Position numbers and translations under genes: made by a program. A stretch of 44,404 bases of DNA, from positions 1 through 44,404 of the IMG/VR virus record IMGVR_UViG_3300023178_000092; one strand, 5' to 3'. Of the stretch, positions 32,258 to 37,693 are shown piece after piece. The stretch is from a virus. Below the pieces are notes generated by a model, which did no database searches, had not been told where the DNA came from, and worked only from the letters and a program-made list of their open reading frames with translations. Numbering within the stretch: the first letter of the stretch is position 1; every line of letters begins with the position of its first letter.

Positions 32258-32600
32258 CAGCTTTTTTGTACTCAAGGGCTAGTAACTGCGCTTTACGTGC
32301 TGACCACTGACCGGGCTTACCGCCGCGTGAGCCAGCTTTAATCTTTTCAAATAATCTTTTTCTCAGTGCTGGCTTAGTGTAGTTGCCAGCTTCATTAACT
32401 CTACTTTTGCTCTTCGTTTTAGTGACCTTCGATTTGCGAGTTTTTCTAACTGCCCCACCTTTCTTGAGTTCTTGCTTTTTCTCCACGCCACTAATTGTTC
32501 CTTTGTTAGCTGATGCATAGAAGATTTGTTCACCCTTCTTCTCCCCATACTTCTTAGTCATAGCAGATTTAATCTTAGAACCTTTAGTTGTAAGGGGCAT
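32238..32600 (-). CDS. Two-module small phage protein (120 aa)
   Basis: The first module, residues 1-40, has PLTTKGSKIKSAMTKKYG then KKGEQIFYASANKGTISGVE. The second, about 62-120, has AGNYTKPALRKRLFEKIKAG then GGKPGQWSARKAQLLALEYK and a GGGY end. In other marine phages I know these as separate or differently joined proteins. A KKGGAVRKTRKSK-type basic linker lies between. The start at 32600 is set by AGGAGAT just ahead; a longer in-frame start reaching into the upstream gene is rejected. The function is unknown, but the strong basic charge suggests nucleic-acid binding. Confidence 0.75.
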   Translation of the reverse strand: MPLTTKGSKIKSAMTKKYGEKKGEQIFYASANKGTISGVEKKQELKKGGAVRKTRKSKVTKTKSKSRVNEAGNYTKPALRKRLFEKIKAGSRGGKPGQWSARKAQLLALEYKKAGGGYKN

Positions 32601-32613
32601 ATCTCCTGTTCTC

Positions 32614-32982
32614 CTAGTTACCACGTGCTGGATTATAGTATTCTTTGCATGAAATAGTAACGCCCATGTTGCCACCGCCATTAAATACAACAATCTTGTC
32701 ACCAGAGTGAAGATGAAGACGGTCAGATGTAATCATATTATATACATCATTACCTGCAACAGATTTGTTATTTACGATTGTGTAGTACGCATCGTCTTCT
32801 TTGTGATACCACTGTACTGATATATTGTCTGTAGAAGAAGAACCATTACTTACGTGAAAAAACTCTACAGTAGCATCGTGCAGATTTGGAACTGTGTACA
32901 GAACATTAGCACTAGCACCGCCTGATGTAGCGGTTACAGCTACACTTTCTGTTGCTGTATCATATGAAATGGGTTGTACCAT
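32614..32982 (-). CDS. Beta-rich structural-type protein (122 aa)
   Basis: This is a compact beta-sandwich-like sequence: ESVAVTATSGGASANVLYTV, TVEFFHVSNGSSSTDNISVQ, WYHKEDDAYYTIV, then HSGDKIVVFNGGGNMGVTI. It resembles in layout the protein at 12447-12776 near the fibres. Such folds occur in head fibres, collar proteins and decoration proteins. The ATG overlaps the stop of the 39-aa gene (TAATG). It is probably a virion part, by resemblance only. Confidence 0.75.
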   Translation of the reverse strand: MVQPISYDTATESVAVTATSGGASANVLYTVPNLHDATVEFFHVSNGSSSTDNISVQWYHKEDDAYYTIVNNKSVAGNDVYNMITSDRLHLHSGDKIVVFNGGGNMGVTISCKEYYNPARGN

Positions 32983-33101
32983 TACTTATTCCAGTCCAAT
33001 ACTTTACGATGCAACTTCCAGAACCAGTTGCCAATACAGGTAAAGGGCTTGCCCATATAAAGCAAAGCCCATCCCAGATATTTGATTGCTTGACGTTTCA
33101 T
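32982..33101 (-). CDS. Micro-gene: 39-residue basic aromatic peptide
   Basis: The frame starts with an ATG sharing bases with the TAA of the 106-aa gene and ends with TAATG into the next gene. The product has MKRQAIKYLGWALLYMGKPF followed by a Trp/Phe-rich, basic helix (GNWFWKLHRKVLDW). This is an amphipathic, membrane-binding look. Exact coupling at both ends supports it. The function is unknown. Confidence 0.62.
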   Translation of the reverse strand: MKRQAIKYLGWALLYMGKPFTCIGNWFWKLHRKVLDWNK

Positions 33102-33421
33102 TATTTCTTTTTCGCCACTCCGCCACGCATCATTTTCTTTTTAGCCATTTTAGCCATGCCGCCGCCACGCATACGCTTTGGTTGTGTTTTCTTAGCAACA
33201 CCACCACGCATCATTTTCTTTTTAGCTACGCCACCACGTGCCGCAACCATTTTCTTTGCTTTTTTCTTTGGTGCAGCTTTAACAAAGTAGTCCTGCATAA
33301 TTTGCTTGATTTCCATATCATCTAGTCCTTGGTCTTTAAGACGAGATTTTACAGCATTCATTTCTTCTTTCATACGTCTGTTAATTTCTGCAGCAGACAT
33401 TCCTTTATTATCATTAGCCAT
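33101..33421 (-). CDS. Lys/Arg-rich protein with RGGVAKK repeats (106 aa)
   Basis: An N-terminal helical part (residues 1-50, SAAEINRRMKEEMNAVKSRL, then DMEIKQIMQDYFV) is followed by 56 residues built from repeated (M)RGG(V/M)AKK units: at least four copies of RGG with flanking Lys/Met runs. This composition is histone-H1-like and suits binding to packaged DNA or RNA. The same short motif recurs in other late proteins. ATG overlaps the preceding gene by 8 nt. Confidence 0.78.
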   Translation of the reverse strand: MANDNKGMSAAEINRRMKEEMNAVKSRLKDQGLDDMEIKQIMQDYFVKAAPKKKAKKMVAARGGVAKKKMMRGGVAKKTQPKRMRGGGMAKMAKKKMMRGGVAKKK

Positions 33422-33938
33422 TTCTAAGTTCCCTTCTATCTAATACTAGGCTTTGATACACTTCCTCTGGAAAGTGTTTATAATAACCAGACTTCTCCAG
33501 ACTAAGTGCTGCATCGTCTAGCGTAGATAGTCTTTGTACAAACACCATGCAGTACACAAGACCGTCATCTTTTGCATCCTCGTTAATGAGAAAGTCCAGA
33601 CCCGCCTCTTCAGCGTCATAGTCTGGATGAAACACCATGAGGTGCATATCTTTACCTGCTATGGACATGGCTTCATTTATGCCATCGCAATATCCATCTA
33701 GGTATTCCATGTCGGGTAAGTATTGATTAGCCCATACTACTATATCATAGTTGTGCTGCTCAAACTTTTTAACTTCGTCTATCAATCCTTCTATACCAGT
33801 ATTAATACTGAAGGATACCTTATCGTCTAACCATGCTTGTTTTGCATAGGGGCAGGGTGGTAGGCCGTTAAGTTTTTTGTTGGGTACTTCTAGGAAATCA
33901 TGCGACCACTTACGTATGTCAGCTTCTACTGGATGCAT
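33414..33938 (-). CDS. Conserved-type protein of unknown function (174 aa)
   Basis: This soluble acidic protein has MHPVEADIRKWSHDFLEVPN, LNGLPPCPYAKQAW, EQHNYDIVVWANQYLPD, and HLMVFHPDYDAEEAGLDFL followed by MVFVQRLSTLDDAALSLEKS. The LNGLPPCPYA phrase is one I recall from T4-like marine phages without known function. An alpha/beta fold is likely. It is coupled upstream by TAATG. Host-directed rather than virion activity is possible given the lack of structural features. Confidence 0.78.
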   Translation of the reverse strand: MHPVEADIRKWSHDFLEVPNKKLNGLPPCPYAKQAWLDDKVSFSINTGIEGLIDEVKKFEQHNYDIVVWANQYLPDMEYLDGYCDGINEAMSIAGKDMHLMVFHPDYDAEEAGLDFLINEDAKDDGLVYCMVFVQRLSTLDDAALSLEKSGYYKHFPEEVYQSLVLDRRELRNG

Positions 33939-34330
33939 TACGAGTTTTTAATTTTGTTATAGGCTTCCAAACCTTTTGGGCCACTAGCTTTCAATGCACG
34001 TAGACCAGCATTGTCTGTCACTGAACCACCGTTAGAATACATATGTGCCTTACCATTTGCCATACCCCCACGCATCATCTGTGTTTTCTTTTTGCCTTTA
34101 GGAAACTCAGCCATGCCTACGCCAATTGTAATGACAGGAACTTTCTTTGTAAGCATACCACCTTTTTTCATTTTACGTCCACCCAATACGAGTGATGCAG
34201 GTGGAGTTTCTTCACCACGCTTCTTTAACTCATTGAGTGCAGACCGCACTTGTGTAGCTGTAGCACCGCTATTTTTATCCAGCATGGCACGTAGCTGACC
34301 TGTAGTTTTATCAGATAGTTTATCAGCCAT
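33938..34330 (-). CDS. Small protein with SAP-like helices and KGG motifs (130 aa)
   Basis: Residues 4-38 (DKTTGQLRAMLDKNSGATAT, then VRSALNELKKRGE) look like a small helix-hairpin-helix-type nucleic-acid-binding domain. The middle has KMKKGGMLTKKVP then GVGMAEFPKGKKKTQMMRGG and NGKAHMYSNGGS. The C-terminal 30 residues are a helix (GLRALKASGPKGLEAYNKIK). The GG-containing basic motifs link it to its neighbour at 33101-33421. GGAG lies before the ATG. DNA binding is inferred. Confidence 0.72.
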   Translation of the reverse strand: MADKLSDKTTGQLRAMLDKNSGATATQVRSALNELKKRGEETPPASLVLGGRKMKKGGMLTKKVPVITIGVGMAEFPKGKKKTQMMRGGMANGKAHMYSNGGSVTDNAGLRALKASGPKGLEAYNKIKNS

Positions 34331-34342
34331 AGTGTATTCTCC

Positions 34343-34636
34343 TTACCACTTAACTTTATGTGACCAATATTTAGCAGACAGCTTAGTGGTAGGTTTACCC
34401 TGCGCATTGTGCCGTGCATAGTACGACTTCTTACGTGCTTTATCCTTTGCTGTCGTAGGATTTTTGCCAGCACCTTTTACGCCCTGCTGACCGAAGCGTA
34501 TAAACTTATACTTGCCACCTTCTGATGCCATCACGCAGTGTGATTTAGTTGGGTGGTTAGGTGTCCGTTTGGGTTTGTTAACGCCAGACAGACCTTCCTC
34601 TTTCATTTTGTTTTTGACTCTCTCAGGTATAGCCAT
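34343..34636 (-). CDS. Conserved-type small basic protein (97 aa)
   Basis: The sequence has AIPERVKNKMKEEGLSGVNK, PKRTPNHPTKSHCVMASEGG, KFIRFGQQGVKGAGKNPTTA and a final YYARHNAQGK...SAKYWSHKVKW. This pattern is very widespread among marine phages (a family of uncharacterised proteins), and its Lys-rich, beta-hairpin look recalls nucleic-acid binding. The start overlaps the previous stop by TAATG. It has no membrane segment. Confidence 0.82.
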   Translation of the reverse strand: MAIPERVKNKMKEEGLSGVNKPKRTPNHPTKSHCVMASEGGKYKFIRFGQQGVKGAGKNPTTAKDKARKKSYYARHNAQGKPTTKLSAKYWSHKVKW

Positions 34637-34851
34637 TACGTGCTTAATCCTTTTTCGGGCATTGGCATGTCAAACGTATGCGGTGTACACTTGGCTCTCC
34701 AGTCAACTATCTCACCTGACGCTACCATAGACTGATGCCATTGCATCACCTGCTCTGTGGTAGGACATTGCTGTACAACTTCAGTGTGCGTTTTAACTTG
34801 TCCATCCACTGTGATAATCACAGATAGGTATAGGAAGAATGAAACCATCAC
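34636..34851 (-). CDS. Small exported Cys-containing protein (71 aa)
   Basis: The N-terminus MMVSFFLYLSVIITVDGQ is a short signal-like hydrophobic stretch. The remainder carries two cysteines (VVQQCPTTEQ and WRAKCTPHTF) about 25 residues apart, one disulfide at most. It is the second gene of the late operon and overlaps the first by 4 nt. Its design matches the peptides at 26670 and 32081. A periplasmic function is predicted, nothing more specific. Confidence 0.68.
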   Translation of the reverse strand: MMVSFFLYLSVIITVDGQVKTHTEVVQQCPTTEQVMQWHQSMVASGEIVDWRAKCTPHTFDMPMPEKGLST

Positions 34852-35060
34852 TCATCTTTCTCTGTCCACCCCTCTGCTCTCATCGCATCTTCTACATGCT
34901 TCAAAGTAAATGAACGCCCATAGTGGGCTTCAACAGCACTACGCACATAGAATACATCGCTATGCGGTATGTGCAGTCGGTCTAATGAATTAGTACGGAT
35001 AGCATCGTAAAATGCATCAAGTACATTGTCTGTGTATAGTTTTACAGATTTTTTAGCCAT
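34848..35060 (-). CDS. First gene of the late operon: small helical protein (70 aa)
   Basis: The sequence AKKSVKLYTDNVLDAFYDAI, VFYVRSAVEAHYGRSFTLKH and DAMRAEGWTEKDE suggests a small helical domain of the winged-helix or HTH kind, but no motif is conclusive. The ATG at 35060 is chosen over an upstream TTG in frame; the ribosome site is weak. It follows P1 by about 195 nt of leader. Being first in the operon it may act as a regulator; that is inference. Confidence 0.7.
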   Translation of the reverse strand: MAKKSVKLYTDNVLDAFYDAIRTNSLDRLHIPHSDVFYVRSAVEAHYGRSFTLKHVEDAMRAEGWTEKDE

Positions 35061-35115
35061 TGTCAAGCACTTTCTTGTACAAGGTACGAATTAGTTGGTA
35101 CGTGGGGTATAGTAC

Positions 35116-35246
35116 AAGTGTTATCACTTAGAGTGTATTAACAAAGAAAATTTAGTAGAGACTAACTTATGTACAGTTAAGTGTTATAGTTATAGAGTTT
35201 TTTAAGAATTATTATATAGACATTTAAGTGTATCACTTTAAGTGTG
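35116..35246. promoter_or_regulatory. Cluster of AAGTG/CACTT dyads downstream of the late promoter
   Basis: Two clean dyads, AAGTG-TTAT-CACTT (35116-35129) and AAGTG-TAT-CACTT (35226-35238), plus single half-sites at 35179-35184 and 35240-35246, lie between the late promoter P1 and the first late gene. The second dyad sits right at the expected start point of P1 (about 15-30 nt from the -10). This is the classic place for operators of a repressor. The first dyad with its flank (AAGTGTTATCACTTAGA) recurs with one change at 37075-37091. Confidence 0.6.
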
Positions 35247-35260
35247 TTTAGTTATACATA

Positions 35261-35289
35261 ATTATACCAGATTTTCTATTGGCTGTCAA
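35261..35289 (-). promoter_or_regulatory. Perfect consensus late promoter P1
   Basis: Reading the minus strand: TTGACA (35289-35284), a 17-bp spacer ending CTGG, TATAAT (35266-35261). Both boxes match the bacterial sigma70 consensus fully and the spacer gives an extended -10 (TGG before TATAAT). The bases after it (TATG/TATAG) are shared with P2. It should start the 35-kb late operon near 35254. Such a strong host-type promoter needs repression early, which fits the dyads just downstream. Confidence 0.88.
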
Positions 35290-35337
35290 CCCCCCTCTTT
35301 CAAAAAAGTTCAAATGGGTCCATACACCCCCTACAGT

Positions 35338-35715
35338 TGCCTATTTTTTAGGCAGTTGCACAATACTTGTGCATATAGGTAGTGTCAGTTGTTCCTGTGG
35401 TTAACACTTAATTTTCCTAATCTGTGTATTTCTCTGTATATATATCCACGCTACCCCCCGGTGGCCCCCGCCTACCCCGCCTTACCATGCCTGTATGTGC
35501 CGCATTATGCCTCTGCATAGCGTATGGTAAGAGCCAACTTAGTCCAACCTTGGACTTAAAGCATTGAAAATGCTGTATGTTTTCCAAAACAGTCAGTTGT
35601 AAACAACTGTTATGGTATCAGTTGCCATCCAAAGGATGACTTGTGAAGTCAGGTTTTACAGAATTGCAACGAAGTTGAATTGCTGATGCATCTATTTTGT
35701 ATAGCCATAGCTATA
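35338..35715. repeat. Series of short hairpins in the control region
   Basis: At least nine short perfect inverted repeats follow each other. They are TGCCTA/TAGGCA (35338-35354), TGCACAA/TTGTGCA (35357-35373), CTTACCAT/ATGGTAAG (35481-35488 with 35524-35531), AGTCCAA/TTGGACT (35541-35556), GCATT/AATGC (35561-35573), CAGTTGT/ACAACTG (35594-35609), CATCC/GGATG (35626-35638), GACTT/AAGTC (35638-35650) and TATAGC/GCTATA (35700-35715). A bulged AATTGCAAC/GTTGAATT lies at about 35662-35681. No reading frame with a ribosome site is present. Between 35440 and 35485 the plus strand is C-rich. A replication origin, a structured leader RNA or an integrase-linked site are open options. Confidence 0.6.
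35541..35556. repeat. 16-bp palindrome copy 1 (variant centre CC)
   Basis: AGTCCAA-CC-TTGGACT. The arms are identical to the six other copies and only the two central bases differ. It lies in the control region, about 365 bp ahead of the first plus-strand gene, and is not followed by a gene start. Confidence 0.8.
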
Positions 35716-35837
35716 CAGTCAATCCGAAACACCCTACCCCCTCACGCATACGCATGATGCACATACACACACAGGGAAAACTTCACGCCTGTTTCCCCAC
35801 GCATAATGCGCAGGAGAAATCGCGCACAGTTTTTTCG

Positions 35838-35867
35838 TTGACATTTCCAGCAAAATCAGGTTACGAA
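35838..35867 (+). promoter_or_regulatory. Possible promoter for the plus-strand block
   Basis: TTGACA at 35838-35843 is perfect, but the bases 17-18 bp further (TTACGA or TACGAA) match the -10 box poorly. It is about 55 nt ahead of the first plus-strand ATG. A phage activator or another sigma factor would be needed. I list it because it is the best -35 in the right place. Confidence 0.35.
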
Positions 35868-35919
35868 GTAAGGGCTTTCGAGGCAACGGCCTCACCAACC
35901 AACTAAACGGAGTTTAGAT

Positions 35920-36513
35920 ATGACGAAGAAAATTGCTAACGTAGTTAAGGCTGAAATCAACACATTGGAATCAGAGGGCAAAGCCCTTGCATCAATTTGG
36001 CGTGGCATTGCCAAAGGCAACTTTGAAAATGCTACCAAGGCTGATGGCTTCGACACACGGCTTGGAAAGCTGATGCAGAAGCTGAAAGCCGAAACTGATG
36101 CTGGTCGTATTTCTTCAGCTAGGCTGAAGGATTGCAACATTCACAACATTGACAAGCGGCGCAGAGCAGAGGCTCTGTGGTTTGTCGAGAATGAGACTGA
36201 GTGCCGTGAGTTTATGAAAGCCTCAAAGAAAGGCTTCAAGAGCCTCACAGCTTTACAAGCTGCAATGAAAAAAGCCAGCAAAGCTGAACAGTCAACTGAG
36301 CCAGAGGCTGACACACCTATTGAGCCAAAGGCTGACGACAAGTCCAATGTTGGACTAGACAAGCCAACAAAGTTGGATGCCGATACGATTGCAGAACAAG
36401 TCTTTGACTTGCTCGACACAAATGGTGTAAGCCTCAAAGAATTTGAGGATGCATTCGCCGCAATCAAAGCCATCCTTCAGGATGAAGACACAAACAAAAA
36501 GGCAGTAGCGTAA
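35920..36513 (+). CDS. First plus-strand gene, helical Lys/Ala/Glu-rich protein (197 aa)
   Basis: A helical N-terminal domain (residues 1-110: KKIANVVKAEINTLESEGKA, LGKLMQKLKAETDAGRISS, NIHNIDKRRRAEALWFVENE) is followed by a Glu/Pro/Ala-rich linker (120-145) and a short C-terminal helical domain. Palindrome copy 2 is embedded in the linker and reads as SNVGL. ACGGAG lies 7-8 nt before the ATG. Basic helices and a leading position suggest a DNA-binding early regulator, but no motif proves this. Confidence 0.78.
   Translation: MTKKIANVVKAEINTLESEGKALASIWRGIAKGNFENATKADGFDTRLGKLMQKLKAETDAGRISSARLKDCNIHNIDKRRRAEALWFVENETECREFMKASKKGFKSLTALQAAMKKASKAEQSTEPEADTPIEPKADDKSNVGLDKPTKLDADTIAEQVFDLLDTNGVSLKEFEDAFAAIKAILQDEDTNKKAVA
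36341..36356. repeat. 16-bp palindrome copy 2 (inside a gene)
   Basis: AGTCCAA-TG-TTGGACT inside the linker-coding part of the first plus-strand gene. It is read as S-N-V-G-L, the same frame as copy 7. The linker is a permissive place for a DNA or RNA element. No gene starts right after it. Confidence 0.8.
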
Positions 36514-36520
36514 GCTACTG
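36503..36520 (+). terminator. Hairpin with the stop codon in a GUAA loop
   Basis: CAGTAGC (36503-36509) pairs with GCTACTG (36514-36520) around GTAA, a GNRA tetraloop that contains the TAA of the 197-aa gene. A pyrimidine-rich stretch (TCTACCCTTCCCC) follows rather than a U-tract. It may protect the mRNA 3' end or pause RNA polymerase before palindrome copy 3. Confidence 0.5.
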
Positions 36521-36534
36521 TCTACCCTTCCCCA

Positions 36535-36550
36535 AGTCCAATGTTGGACT
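36535..36550. repeat. 16-bp palindrome copy 3
   Basis: AGTCCAA-TG-TTGGACT, 22 bp after the stop of the first gene. It is followed by AACCAAT, then ACGGAGT and the ATG of the small membrane protein 21 bp further on. Confidence 0.85.
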
Positions 36551-36571
36551 AACCAATACGGAGTATTGAAA

Positions 36572-36808
36572 ATGATTATCAACGAAATTATGCATGGTTT
36601 TTGTTGCCTGTTTATGTGGTGTGTAGCATTCGCATTCTTCTGCGCTGGTCCTGTGACAGCTTTGCTGATTGACCCAATGACTGGCGGAATGTGCTGGTGC
36701 GTAGCATTTGTGGCTTGGGCGGCTGGCTTGGCTTTCTACGATAGCCACTTGAGACTTCGCCAAAACCGTATTCACGAAAACATTTTGAGGCAGTACAATG
36801 GCTCGTAA
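36572..36808 (+). CDS. Small membrane protein with Cys/Trp-rich helices (78 aa)
   Basis: Two membrane segments are seen, FCCLFMWCVAFAFFCAGPVT (about 11-30) and CWCVAFVAWAAGLAFY (about 41-56), with a short PMTGGM loop. A charged C-terminus (RLRQNRIHENILRQYNG) stays in the cytoplasm. The ATG at 36572 has ACGGAG at proper spacing; an in-frame TTG two codons ahead is rejected. Early phage membrane proteins of this size often exclude other phages or alter the envelope, but nothing here proves it. Confidence 0.72.
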   Translation: MIINEIMHGFCCLFMWCVAFAFFCAGPVTALLIDPMTGGMCWCVAFVAWAAGLAFYDSHLRLRQNRIHENILRQYNGS

Positions 36809-37040
36809 ATTCATCACACCAATGGGTAAACACAAGCTGGTGCGTTCAAGCTGGGCGGCTATGGATAGCAAGGCTTTCAGCCGTAGCTATGAGCCTGAGA
36901 CACGGCCTGAGTTTCGGTGCTTTGTGACTGGTCAAGCTGATGCCGCCAATCGTGCTTATAAAGCACAGATTGAGAGCGAGGCCAAACAGCAAAGATTGCT
37001 GGCCTTGAAAGCTAGGATGCTTGCCAAGGGTTTACTTTAG
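36798..37040 (+). CDS. Small basic protein (80 aa)
   Basis: The protein is basic and rich in Ala, Arg and Lys (ARKFITPMGKHKLVRSSWAA, then FRCFVTGQADAANRAYKAQI and a C-terminal helix LLALKARMLAKGLL). GAGG precedes the ATG, which lies 11 nt inside the membrane-protein gene. There is no signal or membrane part. Nucleic-acid binding is likely from charge alone. It is followed directly by the hairpin element at 37051. Confidence 0.7.
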   Translation: MARKFITPMGKHKLVRSSWAAMDSKAFSRSYEPETRPEFRCFVTGQADAANRAYKAQIESEAKQQRLLALKARMLAKGLL

Positions 37041-37050
37041 TGTAACTTAC

Positions 37051-37086
37051 GTAATAACACTTGAAACTTTGTGAAAGTGTTATTAC
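37051..37086 (+). promoter_or_regulatory. Long hairpin element, copy A
   Basis: GTAATAACACTT (37051-37062) and AAGTGTTATTAC (37075-37086) form a perfect 12-bp stem around the 12-nt loop GAAACTTTGTGA. No U-tract follows, so a simple terminator is unlikely. The right arm and flank (AAGTGTTATTACTTAGA) match the dyad at 35116-35132 in 16 of 17 positions. TTGAAA in the loop region and TACACT at 37092-37097 could also be promoter boxes. Palindrome copy 4 follows 16 bp later. Confidence 0.65.
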
Positions 37087-37102
37087 TTAGATACACTTAC
37101 CT

Positions 37103-37118
37103 AGTCCAATGTTGGACT
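37103..37118. repeat. 16-bp palindrome copy 4
   Basis: AGTCCAA-TG-TTGGACT, between hairpin element A and the gene at 37139. It is followed by TAACATCA, then ACGGAGT and the ATG 20 bp downstream. Confidence 0.87.
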
Positions 37119-37138
37119 TAACATCAACGGAGTTGAAA

Positions 37139-37450
37139 ATGAAACAGATTGTTATTGCTGAATGGACTTCATGTGGCTGGCAAGCCATACCTGAAATTGC
37201 TTGGACGCAAGAGGATGCTCGTGCCATCATTGAGCCAAAGGCTACTGCCGCATGGGAAGATGCTGTTGGCTGGAAGTGGGAGTCTCGTGCCACGATTGTG
37301 GACACATGGGATTCCGATTGGTGTGACTGCGCTGTCATCAACCGCGAAACAGGCGAAGTGTGGGCGGCGTGGCAATGCTGTGAAATTGATGTGCCAAACA
37401 TTGATGAGGAAGAGGACTTGCGTAGATGCAGTTTGACTGATAACATTTAG
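37139..37450 (+). CDS. Trp/Cys-rich small acidic protein (103 aa)
   Basis: The protein is rich in Trp and Asp (IVIAEWTSCGWQAIPEIAWT, then AAWEDAVGWKWES, VDTWDSDWCDCAVI and EVWAAWQCCEID), with at least nine Trp and five Cys in 103 residues. ACGGAGTTGAAA gives the start at 37139, ignoring an upstream in-frame TTG. A compact beta-type fold or a metal site is possible. I recognise no family. Its stop codon overlaps palindrome copy 5. Confidence 0.72.
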   Translation: MKQIVIAEWTSCGWQAIPEIAWTQEDARAIIEPKATAAWEDAVGWKWESRATIVDTWDSDWCDCAVINRETGEVWAAWQCCEIDVPNIDEEEDLRRCSLTDNI

Positions 37451-37464
37451 TCCAATGTTGGACT
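37449..37464. repeat. 16-bp palindrome copy 5
   Basis: AGTCCAA-TG-TTGGACT. Its first two bases are part of the TAG stop of the preceding gene. TAACAA, ACGGAGT and an ATG follow within 18 bp. Confidence 0.87.
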
Positions 37465-37482
37465 TAACAAACGGAGTTTGAT

Positions 37483-37689
37483 ATGCAAACCGGAAAGATT
37501 GTTAAACTACAAGGCAAGACACGCCATGGCAAAAACCGTGTGAATGAACACGGCGAGTTTTGGCAGGTGCTTGACCTACCCAAGCGTATACCTGAATGGC
37601 CTACTGGCACATTCCGCTTGCAGTCTCTTGAGACTGGTGATATACGTTGGCTATCGGATGACTTTACTGCAACCATTGTTACGGAGTAA
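37483..37689 (+). CDS. Small SH3-like beta protein (68 aa)
   Basis: MQTGKIVKLQGKTRHGKNRV, FWQVLDLP and TGTFRLQSLETGDIRWLSDD suggest a small five-stranded barrel (SH3-like); this is inference from strand pattern. ACGGAGTTTGAT precedes the ATG. The stop is 4 nt before the next ATG, which has its own ACGGAGT. Such proteins can be host-protein inhibitors in early phage regions, but no target can be named. Confidence 0.7.
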   Translation: MQTGKIVKLQGKTRHGKNRVNEHGEFWQVLDLPKRIPEWPTGTFRLQSLETGDIRWLSDDFTATIVTE

Positions 37690-37693
37690 CACT

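Noticed and set aside
35838-35867. Strong early promoter
   Set aside because: The -35 is perfect but no acceptable -10 lies 16-18 bp away, so it is listed only as a low-confidence feature.
35697-35906. 69-codon frame in the control region
   Set aside because: It begins with TTG without a ribosome site and overlaps the hairpin series; composition (His, Thr, Pro) looks non-coding.
35061-35919. tRNA gene or attachment site
   Set aside because: I found no cloverleaf with T-loop and CCA-type end in the gene-free region, and no repeat that could be paired with a host site from this window alone.
37051-37086. Ordinary intrinsic terminator
   Set aside because: The stem is AT-rich, the 12-nt loop is identical in the second copy, and there is no U-tract; kept as a regulatory element instead.
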